Of a DNA stretch of 36,771 nt, positions 6,794-15,324 are shown one piece after another. The number at the start of each line of letters is the position of its first letter. The first letter of the stretch is position 1. The stretch spans positions 1-36,771 of the forward strand of contig URVZ01000012.1 in assembly GCA_900551365.1 (NCBI GenBank). Reading direction: 5' to 3'. The notes below the pieces were generated by a model. It saw only the letters and a program-made list of their open reading frames with translations. It was not told the DNA's origin and ran no database searches. Source of the DNA: an uncultured Collinsella sp. (lineage in GTDB: Bacteria > Actinomycetota > Coriobacteriia > Coriobacteriales > Coriobacteriaceae). The position numbers were made by a program, and so were the translations under genes.

Positions 6794-7860
6794 TATGCGT
6801 TCCCCTGTTTGGTACCCTTCATGCGGTACAGGGAGTCCGCAAGAATGGCAGGGTTGTTAACGCCAAAGTCGCCCAGGCGCTCCGGATCCTCGCTAATGTC
6901 GTCCATGAGCTCCTGCAACGAGCCATACTCGTCGACGATCTTCTCGGCCACGCCGTCGCGCACGACGGACACGCGCGAAAGCGTGCGCAGGCCCAGCGGC
7001 GTCATGACGGAGTCCTCGTCCAGGTCGTCATAGCCCAGAACTGCCGCCACGTGTTGCGGGTCAGACAGGTCCTTAGGCGTCATGCGAGCGAGCTCAGCGC
7101 GGATCTTCTCGGCGTTGGCCTCAGAGGAATCGCTTGCGTAGTCGCGGATCATCAAGTCGTATTCGGTATCCATGCTGGAGCCCGCGAGCTGCTCGAGCTG
7201 CATCTGCACGAGCTTGCCCTGGTTACCCAGCTTGACAATGCAATCCTTAAGCTCGGTCTTTGCCTGCTGCATAATCTCGAAGCTCGAGAAGATGCCGGTA
7301 ATGTCGGCGAGCGTGACGTAGTCGTCGAGCTCGAGGGCCGTCAGGCGCAGCAGGGAGCGATCGAGCGACTGACGGGTAGTCTGGAGCGTGGCGACGAGCT
7401 GGTTGACCGAGCTCATGATGGTGGTGACGGGCTGGATCTCGTAGCTCTTGCCGTGGACGTATACGTTGACGACGGCACGACGAGCCGAAACCGAGATCAC
7501 GATGGCGTCGGTGAGCACCGACATGCGAGCGGCAGTACGGTGACGCATACCCGTCTCACTCGTGGCGAGCGAGGGATCGGGATTGAGGTGGAAGTTGGCG
7601 CGCAGGATCTGGGTGAGGTCGCCGTCGATGACGATGGCGCCGTCCATCTTGGAAAGCTCGAACAGACGGTTCGAGGTAAACGAAATGTTGAGCGGGAAGC
7701 CGTCGTTACCGGCAGCGAGCACGTTTTCGGTGTCGCCGACGCAGATAAGGGCGCCCAGGTGACCGGCAATAATCATGTCGAGGGCGGTGCGGATCGGCTG
7801 GCCAGGTGCCGTCAGGCGAATGGCCTGTTCCATACGCTTTTGCAGCTCGTTCTTATCCAA
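6793..7860 (-). CDS. disA: DNA integrity scanning protein DisA, diadenylate cyclase
   Basis: The product has 355 residues, full length for DisA. It makes c-di-AMP from two ATP and scans DNA for branched structures as an octamer. The N-terminal cyclase domain shows the DGA motif (SKMDGAIVID) and the RHR motif (GMRHRTAARMS). A helical linker and a C-terminal helix-hairpin-helix DNA-binding domain (about VMTPLGLRTLSRV to the end) follow. The start is TTG at 7858-7860 with GGGAG upstream; a nearby ATG at 7865 is out of frame. It is the first gene of the disA-ispD-ispF-cysS unit. In Bacillus, disA also sits close to clpC and the ispDF-cysS genes, matching this neighbourhood. Confidence 0.96.
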   Translation of the reverse strand: MDKNELQKRMEQAIRLTAPGQPIRTALDMIIAGHLGALICVGDTENVLAAGNDGFPLNISFTSNRLFELSKMDGAIVIDGDLTQILRANFHLNPDPSLATSETGMRHRTAARMSVLTDAIVISVSARRAVVNVYVHGKSYEIQPVTTIMSSVNQLVATLQTTRQSLDRSLLRLTALELDDYVTLADITGIFSSFEIMQQAKTELKDCIVKLGNQGKLVQMQLEQLAGSSMDTEYDLMIRDYASDSSEANAEKIRAELARMTPKDLSDPQHVAAVLGYDDLDEDSVMTPLGLRTLSRVSVVRDGVAEKIVDEYGSLQELMDDISEDPERLGDFGVNNPAILADSLYRMKGTKQGNA

Positions 7861-8011
7861 GGCATCGCTCCCATCGTATACGCTCCATAAACGTCAATAA
7901 GTTTCTCACGGTTTGCCCCTGTGACGCCCGCAAAATCCGATGCTTACAGAATGAGCGAACACAGCTGAGAGCCCCAATCCAAATGAGCTGCTTATGTGGT
8001 AGCATCGGGAT

Positions 8012-8117
8012 TCGCATAAATGAGGGAGTAGTCGCGTGATCGGGTTCGCCTCCGGTGGCGCGGCAAGTCAACACACTGGCCGATGCGGCCTGGCTTGCCT
8101 TAATGAACGAGACTCGT
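8012..8117 (+). ncRNA. yybP-ykoY manganese riboswitch aptamer
   Basis: The region before mntP contains the two conserved loop segments of this class: GAGGGAGTAG at 8022-8031, and AAGTCAACACACTGG at 8065-8079, joined by helices (GTCGCG with CGCGGC). A second helix, GGCCGATGCGGCC, follows, and the 3' side includes AACGAGACTC. The class is known to bind Mn(II) and to control manganese exporters and related transporters, which agrees with the mntP gene that follows. Boundaries are approximate. Confidence 0.85.
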
Positions 8118-8154
8118 GGCTGTGCGCGCAACGCGTACGCCACGGGTCTTTTTT
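8110..8154 (+). terminator. Expression-platform terminator of the Mn riboswitch
   Basis: AGACTCGTGGC (8110-8120) pairs with GCCACGGGTCT (8139-8149) over eleven positions with one G-U, followed by six T (8149-8154). Its 5' arm overlaps the 3' part of the aptamer. This supports a transcriptional switch in which Mn(II) binding would prevent the terminator from forming and allow mntP to be read. Confidence 0.8.
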
Positions 8155-8207
8155 GTTACTCCCCCAAGAGGTACACGCGGGCCCGCCCGCAGAGAGGGAG
8201 CCAGACT

Positions 8208-8786
8208 ATGGGACTCGCAGAGCTCGTGTTGCTCGCCGTTGGCCTTTCGATGGACGCCTTTGCCGTTTCCATCTGCAAGGGTCTCGGCATGAAGAGGATC
8301 AACCTTAAAGTCGCCGTGGTGCTCGGCCTGTTCTTTGGCGGCTTTCAGGCCGGCATGCCCGTAATCGGATGGGCGCTCGGCAGTCAATTCATGGGCATCA
8401 TCGGACCCATCGACCATTGGATCGCCTTTATCCTTTTGGCCTTCATCGGCGGCAAAATGCTGTGGGAGGCCTTTACCGAAGACGAGGACGAAGGCGACGG
8501 CAAGGATGCCGAAAAGATTGACCTGGGCGAGTACCTGATCCTCGCCATCGCCACCTCAATCGACGCCCTGGCCGTGGGCATCTCATTTGCGGCGCTCTCG
8601 GTTTACATCGTTCCCGCTGTATCGCTTATCGGCGTCACAACGTTTATCTTCTCCGTCGCCGGCGTAGCGATCGGTCACACCTTTGGCGCGCGCTACGAAA
8701 AACCCGCCACCATCGTGGGTGGCGTCGTGCTCATCCTCATCGGGCTCAAGATTCTGCTGGAACACTTGGGGGTTTTGGCGCCGTAA
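8208..8786 (+). CDS. mntP: Putative manganese efflux pump MntP
   Basis: The product has 192 residues with about six hydrophobic membrane segments, the size expected for MntP (DUF204), an inner-membrane Mn(II) exporter. The two internal repeats each carry the conserved acidic motif: SMDAFAVSICKG in the first helix and SIDALAVGISFA in the fourth. An acidic loop (EDEDEGDGKDAEKID) joins the halves. The ATG at 8208 follows GAGGGAG, and any upstream in-frame start would lie inside the riboswitch. The riboswitch makes the manganese assignment firm. No terminator is obvious between it and hipB; a 12-bp palindrome (ATGAGGCCTCAT, 8812-8823) lies in the gap. Confidence 0.95.
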   Translation: MGLAELVLLAVGLSMDAFAVSICKGLGMKRINLKVAVVLGLFFGGFQAGMPVIGWALGSQFMGIIGPIDHWIAFILLAFIGGKMLWEAFTEDEDEGDGKDAEKIDLGEYLILAIATSIDALAVGISFAALSVYIVPAVSLIGVTTFIFSVAGVAIGHTFGARYEKPATIVGGVVLILIGLKILLEHLGVLAP

Positions 8787-8823
8787 AACACCCTTCAAAA
8801 CTAAACGTCCGTATGAGGCCTCA

Positions 8824-8893
8824 TGCAGAGTTTTGCATAAGACCTTTTCGTGCAGACTTTTGCATGTCATACTGATATGCAAAAGTCTGCACG
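8824..8893 (+). promoter_or_regulatory. hipBA promoter with three operators at 27-bp spacing
   Basis: Three 14-bp sites of form TGCA-N6-TGCA occur at 8824-8837, 8851-8864 and 8878-8891, each starting exactly 27 bp after the last. The second and third belong to a perfect 17-bp inverted repeat (8849-8865 and 8877-8893). The 11-bp spacer contains an extended -10 (TGT then CATACT, ending at 8873). HipB-type proteins are known to bind multiple palindromic operators over their own promoter, so autoregulation by the adjacent hipB is likely. Confidence 0.75.
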
Positions 8894-8906
8894 TTAGGAG
8901 ATTGCC

Positions 8907-9377
8907 GTGGATACCCTTCCCATCACCACGCCGCGCCAAGCTGGCATCTACGTACGCCAGGCACGCGAGTCACAGGGAATCACCCGTGCGGCCCTCGCTA
9001 AAAAAGCCGGTGTTTCGGAGCGCCTGCTTGCATCGCTCGAGCTGGGAGATGCCACCGGCATTCGACTCGACAAGTTGCTGACGATTTTCAATGCTCTTGG
9101 ACTGGCACTCGCCGCTCAAGGGGATATCGGCGAAGCAAAAAACGAGCGACCAGTCGACGCCCCGCATGCCAATCCGCTGCCTCGCAGCATCCCCAGGCGC
9201 CATCACACTCAACGTCCCCATCATCGCAACCGTCGTAGTACCGCCATTCCGGCTCTTGCAGATGCCCCCTTTACATCCGCGCTCTACGACGAGGTCTTCG
9301 CCGATTTCGCCATGTCCAATCTCGGAGTCTCGATTGCCACAAACGCATCTAGCCAAACCATGCCCGAAGGGAAATAG
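8907..9377 (+). CDS. hipB: HipB-like antitoxin, Xre-family regulator
   Basis: The product has 156 residues. Residues about 8-65 form an Xre/HipB-type helix-turn-helix (QAGIYVRQARESQGITRAAL, then AKKAGVSERLLASLELGD). After it comes a His/Arg-rich stretch (PRRHHTQRPHHRNRR) and a C-terminal tail (FADFAMSNLGVSIATN). This is longer than E. coli HipB (88 residues), so the tail is an extra region that might contact HipA. The start is GTG at 8907 with AGGAG at 8896-8900; no in-frame ATG is close. It ends three bases before hipA. It probably neutralises the kinase and represses the shared promoter through the TGCA-N6-TGCA sites. Confidence 0.85.
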   Translation: MDTLPITTPRQAGIYVRQARESQGITRAALAKKAGVSERLLASLELGDATGIRLDKLLTIFNALGLALAAQGDIGEAKNERPVDAPHANPLPRSIPRRHHTQRPHHRNRRSTAIPALADAPFTSALYDEVFADFAMSNLGVSIATNASSQTMPEGK

Positions 9378-9380
9378 CCA

Positions 9381-10685
9381 ATGGCCAGAACATCACTTCG
9401 GACCTTTATTTGCGGCGTACCTGCGGGAACGCTCACGCAAGATGAGAACGGTCTTATCAGCTTTACCTACGATCATGACTATGACGGGCCAGCCCTATCG
9501 ACCAACATACCCGTATCGAATCGCACATACGGACAACAGGTCATGAATCCGTACCTGTTTGGCCTTCTACCCGACAGCGAGGATCAGCGAAAAGCGATTG
9601 CTGCCGAATTCGACGTTAGACCCAACAATGCCGTTGCGCTACTCAGCCATATCGGACTTGACTGTCCGGGTGGAGTGCAGTTTTGTGCCGAAGAAGACGT
9701 CAACGCCGTCCTGCATCGCACCAGCGAATACCGCCCTATAGGCGATCACGAGATTGCGCTGCGTCTCAAGTCAATCAGAGATGACCGCAATGCATCCTGG
9801 ATGGGCCTAGATGAAAGTTGGTCACTCGGAGGCAATCAGGGCAAGTTCGCTCTCGCGCTCATAGACGGTCGCTGGTGCGAATGTGTGGGCTCCTCGCCCA
9901 CGACGCATATTTTCAAAAATGGCGTTATCGGATTTAAACTCGAGGCTCTCAATGAGTTTGTCTGCATGAAAAGCGCCCAGCGCGCCGGTATCGCAACGGC
10001 AAACGTCGAATATCGTATGTTTGAGGACGAACCTGCCCTCATTGTTGAGCGCTATGACCGCATGAAAGTCGAAGACGGAACGATCAGGCGTCTGCATCAA
10101 GAAGACCTCTGCCAGGCACTTGGGGTGATGCCCGCCCAAAAGTACACGGCAGACGGCGGCCCGACCACCCGCGTCATTCAAGAGCTCCTCATAAATACGA
10201 GCCACCATCAACTTAACCTGTATCTGTTTACGCAAATACTTTTCTTTAACGCCATTATCGGCGCACCGGATGCGCATGCGAAAAACTATTCCCTGCTCCT
10301 TGGAAACGACGGCGCAGCCATGATGGCTCGAATGTACGATGTCGCATCGGGCTTGGCGTACGAGCGCATGCGCCGCCGGGCGCGCCTTGCCATGAGCGTT
10401 GGCGGCGAGAATCGTGTGGGGCGCATCGGTCCAGGCGCCATCCGTCGATACCACGGTATGGGCGACCCCGTGCTGGAAGCGGCACTCACCGATGCCGGGC
10501 TAACCGAGAAGTTTTGCTTTACAACCATGATGGACCTTGCCTACGAAGTGCCTATCTGCATGGAAGAGGTCATGGACGAATACGCCGACCTACCCGGCAT
10601 GGCGGACCTGCGCGAGCATATGCTCGGCCCCGTCCGCGAAAACTGCCAGCGCACCCTCGACCTCATCAAGGCGGATATGGGCTAG
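9381..10685 (+). CDS. hipA: HipA-type serine/threonine kinase toxin
   Basis: The product has 434 residues, the same size class as E. coli HipA (440). The N-terminal subdomain begins TSLRTFICGVPAGTL. A glycine-rich loop WSLGGNQGK places S148 where HipA has its autophosphorylated Ser150. The catalytic loop is NAIIGAPDAHAKNYS with D297, H299 and N302, and a metal-binding D320 lies in MYDVASGL. Known HipA proteins phosphorylate aminoacyl-tRNA synthetases (GltX, TrpS) and cause growth arrest; the target here is unknown. hipB lies three bases upstream, and GAAGGGA provides the ribosome site. All catalytic residues look intact, so it is probably active. A strong hairpin follows. Confidence 0.92.
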   Translation: MARTSLRTFICGVPAGTLTQDENGLISFTYDHDYDGPALSTNIPVSNRTYGQQVMNPYLFGLLPDSEDQRKAIAAEFDVRPNNAVALLSHIGLDCPGGVQFCAEEDVNAVLHRTSEYRPIGDHEIALRLKSIRDDRNASWMGLDESWSLGGNQGKFALALIDGRWCECVGSSPTTHIFKNGVIGFKLEALNEFVCMKSAQRAGIATANVEYRMFEDEPALIVERYDRMKVEDGTIRRLHQEDLCQALGVMPAQKYTADGGPTTRVIQELLINTSHHQLNLYLFTQILFFNAIIGAPDAHAKNYSLLLGNDGAAMMARMYDVASGLAYERMRRRARLAMSVGGENRVGRIGPGAIRRYHGMGDPVLEAALTDAGLTEKFCFTTMMDLAYEVPICMEEVMDEYADLPGMADLREHMLGPVRENCQRTLDLIKADMG

Positions 10686-10716
10686 ACGCCAATCAATTTC
10701 CCATTTCTTAAAAGAA

Positions 10717-10757
10717 GAGAGGGGGCACCCGTCGCAAAAGCTCGGGTGCCCCCTCTC
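10717..10757. terminator. Strong hairpin between hipA and pepD
   Basis: GAGAGGGGGCACCCG (10717-10731) and CGGGTGCCCCCTCTC (10743-10757) form a perfect 15-pair stem. On the minus strand TTCTTTTAAG follows, which fits a terminator for pepD. On the plus strand it lies just after hipA but has little T-tract. It may work in both directions. Confidence 0.7.
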
Positions 10758-10812
10758 GTAATGTCATTTGCAATCCACCAGCACGTGACTCGGACTGCTG
10801 CTAGCGCAACCT

Positions 10813-12270
10813 TTACGCAGCGAGGCGCTTGAGGACGTCGATGAGCAGCTCGTAGAAGCGCTCGGCAGAAGCGAGTTCCATGCTCTCGTCCGGGGTGTGG
10901 ACATCGGAGAGCGTCGGGCCCACGGCGATGGCGTCCAGGCCGTGCAGGGCCTCGGCAAACAGGCCGCACTCAAGGCCGGCGTGAATGGACTCGATGCGCA
11001 GCTCGGAGCCAAAGAGCTCGCGATAGCTCTCGACGAAGACGTCGCGGACCGGCGAATGCTCGGCATAGCTCCAACCGGGATACTCGAACTCGAACTTGGC
11101 GTCGAAGCCCAGGACATCGGCCAGCGTCTGCAGGCGGTCCTTGAACTCGTTCTGCAGCGAGGTGATCGAGGAGCGCGGGGACAGCATGATCTTGACCTCG
11201 TCGTCAGAAGTGGCAACCACACCGATGTTGGAGGAAACCTCGACGGAGCCGTCGGTGGCGACGTTGCGGCGAATCACGCCGTTAGGGGCAAGACGCAGGG
11301 CGCGGATGAGGGCAAGCGCGGACTTCTGGTCCATGGCCTCGACCTCGGCGTCATCGGCAATCTTGACGGTGCAGGTAAAGCCGGGGTCGAAGACCTCGAG
11401 CTCGGCGGTGACGTCGGCGATGATGCCACGGGCGACCTGCGCCGCGGCCTCGGCGGCAGCGTGATCGGCATAGACCAGAACGGCCTTGCACTCACGGTTG
11501 ATGGCGTTGTCCTTGGTGCCGCCGTTAAAGCTGACGATAGCGGGCTCGCCGGCAACCATCAGGCGGTCGATGATGCGGGCCATGATGAGGTTGCCGTTGC
11601 CGCGCTCCAGGTGGATATCGCTGCCGGAGTGACCGCCCAGCAGGCCGGAGATGTCGAGCGTGAGGGTGCTGCCGGTCTTGTGCTCGCGCGCGATCGGGCA
11701 GGTGTAGGTAACGACGACGCCGCCGGCGCAGCTGACGGTGGCAACGCCCTCTTCCTCGGAGTCGAGATTAATCATGGTGCGGGCGCTAATCTGGGACTTG
11801 TCGAGCGTCTCGGCGCCGACCAGGCCAGTCTCCTCGTCGGTGGTGAATACGCACTCGAGAGCCGGATGGACAATCGAATCATCGTTGAGCACGGTAAGCA
11901 TAAGCGCGACGGCGATGCCGTTGTCGGCACCCAGAGTGGTGCCGTTGGCGGTAAGGACACCGTCCTTGACGACCAGGTCGATACCATCGGTCGTAAAGTC
12001 GTGCTCAACGGAGCCCAACTTGTCGCACACCATGTCGATATGGCCCTGCAGCATCACGGTCGGGGCATTCTCGGCGCCGGCAGATGCGGGCTTGCGAATG
12101 ATGACGTTGTAGACCTCGTCCTGGTACACATCGAGACCGCGCTCCTTGGCAAACGCAACCAGGAAATCGCTGATGCCCTTCTCGTTGCCAGACCCACGGG
12201 GGATCGCGCTGACCTCCTCAAAGAAATGGAACAGCTGGGCGGGCTCGTAGCCGGTAATCTTGTAGTCCAT
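10813..12270 (-). CDS. pepD: Aminoacyl-histidine dipeptidase PepD (M20C)
   Basis: The product has 485 residues, typical of PepD, a cytosolic zinc dipeptidase with broad specificity including X-His dipeptides. Metal-site motifs are visible: GHIDMVCDK, LGADNGIAVALML, TTDEETGLVGA with the catalytic acid, and LLGGHSGSDIHLERGN within the dimerisation or lid domain. IHAGLECGLFAE and SDVHTPDE near the C-terminus complete the site. The ATG at 12270 follows AAGGAGG closely; a longer in-frame extension upstream has no ribosome site and is not conserved-looking. It stands alone between clpC and the hipBA locus and is probably its own transcript. Confidence 0.95.
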   Translation of the reverse strand: MDYKITGYEPAQLFHFFEEVSAIPRGSGNEKGISDFLVAFAKERGLDVYQDEVYNVIIRKPASAGAENAPTVMLQGHIDMVCDKLGSVEHDFTTDGIDLVVKDGVLTANGTTLGADNGIAVALMLTVLNDDSIVHPALECVFTTDEETGLVGAETLDKSQISARTMINLDSEEEGVATVSCAGGVVVTYTCPIAREHKTGSTLTLDISGLLGGHSGSDIHLERGNGNLIMARIIDRLMVAGEPAIVSFNGGTKDNAINRECKAVLVYADHAAAEAAAQVARGIIADVTAELEVFDPGFTCTVKIADDAEVEAMDQKSALALIRALRLAPNGVIRRNVATDGSVEVSSNIGVVATSDDEVKIMLSPRSSITSLQNEFKDRLQTLADVLGFDAKFEFEYPGWSYAEHSPVRDVFVESYRELFGSELRIESIHAGLECGLFAEALHGLDAIAVGPTLSDVHTPDESMELASAERFYELLIDVLKRLAA

Positions 12271-12427
12271 GGTGCCTCCTTGGCGCAACTGGTTAGACAA
12301 TAAGACATGCGCCTTGTATATTCCCAGACTTCGTTTGCATAAACCAGTCGAAAACGCCGAGCGCCCTCGCATCATCGGCTAACGGTGGACCGCATAGCGT
12401 AACGGTCACAACTACCGCAGCTCTACA

Positions 12428-12459
12428 AATCGAGGCACCCTTGCCGGAACGCCTCGATT
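12428..12459 (-). terminator. Possible terminator after clpC
   Basis: AATCGAGGC (12428-12436) and GCCTCGATT (12451-12459) form a nine-pair stem with a 14-base loop shortly after the clpC stop. The run after it on the minus strand is only weakly T-rich (TTTGTAG), so termination may be partial. Confidence 0.5.
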
Positions 12460-12484
12460 GCACAGATCAAATTGTCGCCACGCC

Positions 12485-15127
12485 CTACAGCGCGCCGGAA
12501 CCGGCTTGCATCATGCCACCGGGGCCCGAGCTCACGCCACTGCTCACAGGCGCAGCGTTTCCGGTGTGCGGCGCTGCCGGAGCGGTATCGCCCCCGAGCG
12601 CACCTGCCGGACGCGGCGCTGGGATCTCACCCGTGCCATGGCTAAAGACAAACTTGCCATCGGCCACGTCGCACAGGACGGTATCACCCTCGCCCCACTC
12701 GCCGGCCAGCAGCTCCTCGGACAGCGGGTCCTCGATGAGCTTTTGGATGGCGCGGCGCAGCGGACGCGCGCCATTGGTGAGGTCAGTGCCCTCGGCCACG
12801 ATCTTGTCATAGGCCGCATCGGTGAGCTTGATGTTCATGCCGTTGGCAATCAAACGCTGACGCAGGTCGTCCACCAGCAGGTGCGCGATCTTGGTGAGAT
12901 TCTCGCCCGAGAGCTTCTGGAACACCACAATGTCGTCGATACGGTTGAGCAGCTCGGGGCGGAACAGGCGCTTGAGCTCGCCCATCGCACGGCCCTTGAT
13001 CTCACTCGAGGTGAGGCCCTGCTCGCCGGTGGTGCCAAAGCCAACGCTCGCATCCTGCGCGATCTCGCGGGCGCCCACGTTGGACGTCATGATGATCACG
13101 GTATTGCGGAAGTCGACCGTCTTGCCCTGGCTATCAGTCAGGCGACCCTCCTCCAGCACCTGCAACAAAATGTTGAAGATGTCGGGGTGCGCCTTCTCGA
13201 TCTCGTCGAACAGCACGACCGAGTACGGATGACGACGAACGGCCTTGGTGAGCTGACCGCCCTCGTCGTGGCCCACGTAACCCGGAGGGCTACCGATAAG
13301 CTTGGAGACCTCGAACTCGCTGCCGAACTCCGACATGTCGAAGCTGATGAGCGCGTCCTTACTGCCAAAGAGGTACTCGGCGAGCGTCTTGGCGAGCTCG
13401 GTCTTGCCTGTGCCGGTGGGACCAAGGAAGATAAAGCTACCACCGGGACGACGCGGGTCCTTGAGCGGCGAGCGGCTGCGGCGCACGGCCTTGGCGACGG
13501 CCTCGACTGCCTCATCCTGGCCGATGATGCGCGTCTTGAGCACGCTTTCGGTCTGCAGCAGGCGACGGCTCTCGCTCTCGGTGAGCGAGGAAACCGGCAC
13601 GCCAGAGGTCACGGACACGATGTCGGCAATCTGACTCACGTCGATGGTGAGCGGGCTGGCGTCGAGCTCGGCGGTCCAGGCGGCCTTGGCCTCGGCGAGC
13701 TCAATCTCGGCGGCCTTCTGCTGCTCGGTGATCTCGGCGGCCTTGTTCATGTCGTCGCTCTCGGTGGCCTCCTGCGCGGCGGCCTTGAGCTCCTCTATGC
13801 GATGCTCGGCCTCGCGCACCGGCTCGGGCGCACGATTCGCGGCGATGCGAGCGCGGGCACCGGCCTCGTCGATGAGGTCGATGGCCTTATCGGGCAGGAA
13901 GCGATCCTGGATGTAGCGGTTGGAAAGGTTCGCGGCAGCCTCGATAGCGCCCTGCGTGTAGCGCACATGGTGGTGCTCCTCGTAGCGCGGCTTAAGCGCG
14001 GTCAGGATCTTGACGGTGTCCTCGACGCTCGGCTCCTCGACATCGATAGTCTGGAAGCGACGCTCGAAGGCTGGGTCTTTGGTGAGGTACTTGCGGAATT
14101 CCTCGGCCGTGGTGGCGCCAATAATCTGGAAGGCACCGCGTGCAAGCACGGGCTTGAGCATGGAGCTCGCGTCGATGGAGCCCTCGGCAGAACCGGCACC
14201 GATGATGGTGTGCATCTCGTCGATAAACAGGATGACGTCGTCGGCTTCGGTGGCCTCCTGAATCACGTTCTTGAGGCGCTCCTCAAACTCGCCGCGATAC
14301 TTGGCGCCCGCCACGAGGCCCGGCAGGTCGAGCGTCCAGATATTCTGGTTCATGAGGTTCTCGGGCACGTTGCCGGCTGCAATCTGCTGAGCCAGGCCCT
14401 CGACGATGGCCGTCTTGCCCACGCCGGGGTCGCCCAGAATGAGCGGGTTGTTCTTGGTGCGGCGCGAAAGAATTTCCATCATACGCTGGACTTCCTTTTC
14501 GCGACCAATTACAGGGTCGAGCTCGCCGTCGCGCGCCTTCTGCGTGAGGTTGGTCGCGAACTGCTTAAGCGTATCGGTGCCACCCCCCTTTTGCTGAGAG
14601 GTATCCGAGCCGCTAAAGAACGGCAGGCCCGCACCGGGACGACCAGCACCGGCGCCGGCGAGCGGACGCTTCTTGTCCTGGTCCTTGGCGGTGAGTTTCT
14701 CGATAGCCTTTTTGATGGAGGCGGACGACACACCCAGGCGCATGAGGATGTCCATGGCCATGCCGTTGCCCTCTTCGACGATACCGATCAGCAAGTGCTC
14801 GGTCGACACGTAGGTCTGGTTGTTCTCGCGCGCCACGCGGAATGAACGCTCCATCACGCTAATGACGAGCGGCGTAAAGGCGAGCTTGGCCGCCTCGGTC
14901 TCCTCACTGGGCTCGGGAACCGTGGTCTGGACCTCTTTGAGAGTATCCATGATGTCATCATAGGAGATGTCGAGCGAACGCAGCGCCTCGGCGGCAATGC
15001 CCTCGTCCTCCTTGGCAAGCGCGAGCAGCAGGTGCTCGGTGCCCACCTTATTTGAATGAAGATCGAGCGCTTCTTGCTTGGCCATGGACATGACCTTACG
15101 CGCACGATCGGTAAAACGGTCTAACAT
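12485..15127 (-). CDS. clpC: ATP-dependent Clp protease ATP-binding subunit ClpC
   Basis: The product has 880 residues, a Hsp100 unfoldase that feeds proteins to ClpP. The N-terminal double Clp_N domain spans about 5-140. The first AAA+ module has Walker A GDPGVGKTA near residue 232 and Walker B VILFIDEMHT. A short coiled middle domain (EAEHRIEELKAAAQEATESD) follows, and the second AAA+ module has GPTGTGKTE near residue 570 and VVLFDEIEKAH. The C-terminus ends in a flexible Pro/Ala/Gly tail of about 45 residues. The short middle domain marks ClpC rather than ClpB. The ATG at 15127 follows AGAGGAA. In Bacillus, clpC also sits near disA. I see no obvious CtsR box. Confidence 0.95.
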   Translation of the reverse strand: MLDRFTDRARKVMSMAKQEALDLHSNKVGTEHLLLALAKEDEGIAAEALRSLDISYDDIMDTLKEVQTTVPEPSEETEAAKLAFTPLVISVMERSFRVARENNQTYVSTEHLLIGIVEEGNGMAMDILMRLGVSSASIKKAIEKLTAKDQDKKRPLAGAGAGRPGAGLPFFSGSDTSQQKGGGTDTLKQFATNLTQKARDGELDPVIGREKEVQRMMEILSRRTKNNPLILGDPGVGKTAIVEGLAQQIAAGNVPENLMNQNIWTLDLPGLVAGAKYRGEFEERLKNVIQEATEADDVILFIDEMHTIIGAGSAEGSIDASSMLKPVLARGAFQIIGATTAEEFRKYLTKDPAFERRFQTIDVEEPSVEDTVKILTALKPRYEEHHHVRYTQGAIEAAANLSNRYIQDRFLPDKAIDLIDEAGARARIAANRAPEPVREAEHRIEELKAAAQEATESDDMNKAAEITEQQKAAEIELAEAKAAWTAELDASPLTIDVSQIADIVSVTSGVPVSSLTESESRRLLQTESVLKTRIIGQDEAVEAVAKAVRRSRSPLKDPRRPGGSFIFLGPTGTGKTELAKTLAEYLFGSKDALISFDMSEFGSEFEVSKLIGSPPGYVGHDEGGQLTKAVRRHPYSVVLFDEIEKAHPDIFNILLQVLEEGRLTDSQGKTVDFRNTVIIMTSNVGAREIAQDASVGFGTTGEQGLTSSEIKGRAMGELKRLFRPELLNRIDDIVVFQKLSGENLTKIAHLLVDDLRQRLIANGMNIKLTDAAYDKIVAEGTDLTNGARPLRRAIQKLIEDPLSEELLAGEWGEGDTVLCDVADGKFVFSHGTGEIPAPRPAGALGGDTAPAAPHTGNAAPVSSGVSSGPGGMMQAGSGAL

Positions 15128-15164
15128 GCTAGTTCCTCTTAGACGAGCTAGTTTTTTCAAACGC

Positions 15165-15215
15165 AAAGCGCCGCCCCGCGGCAGCGCTTTGGTCTCTTTA
15201 CCCATATGGAGTATA
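15165..15215 (-). promoter_or_regulatory. Possible clpC promoter and leader hairpin
   Basis: A minus-strand TATACT at 15210-15215 could be a -10 box, though the -35 region is weak. Between it and the start codon, AAAGCGC (15165-15171) and GCGCTTT (15184-15190) close a GC-rich hairpin that is not followed by a U-tract. It would sit in the clpC 5' leader. It could instead be a weak barrier after the TetR gene. Both readings are tentative. Confidence 0.35.
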
Positions 15216-15324
15216 TGTTAACAGCTGGAGGAATATCTATAAACCCGGCTCACATGAATGCAGGTTATGACCGCATCGCGGGACTCACCGCGCGATGCGC
15301 GACGGGCGCCCCGCAAGAGAAACC

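Noticed and set aside
8786..8906. mntP and hipBA as one operon
   Set aside because: hipB has its own extended -10 promoter and operators, and the riboswitch logic belongs to mntP only, although no terminator is seen between them.
12458..14845. 795-codon plus-strand reading frame opposite clpC
   Set aside because: It is a shadow of clpC with repetitive Leu/Gly/Asp/Val composition and no ribosome site.
15128..15324. CtsR- or HrcA-type heat-shock operator before clpC
   Set aside because: I looked for the CtsR heptad repeat and the CIRCE inverted repeat and found neither.
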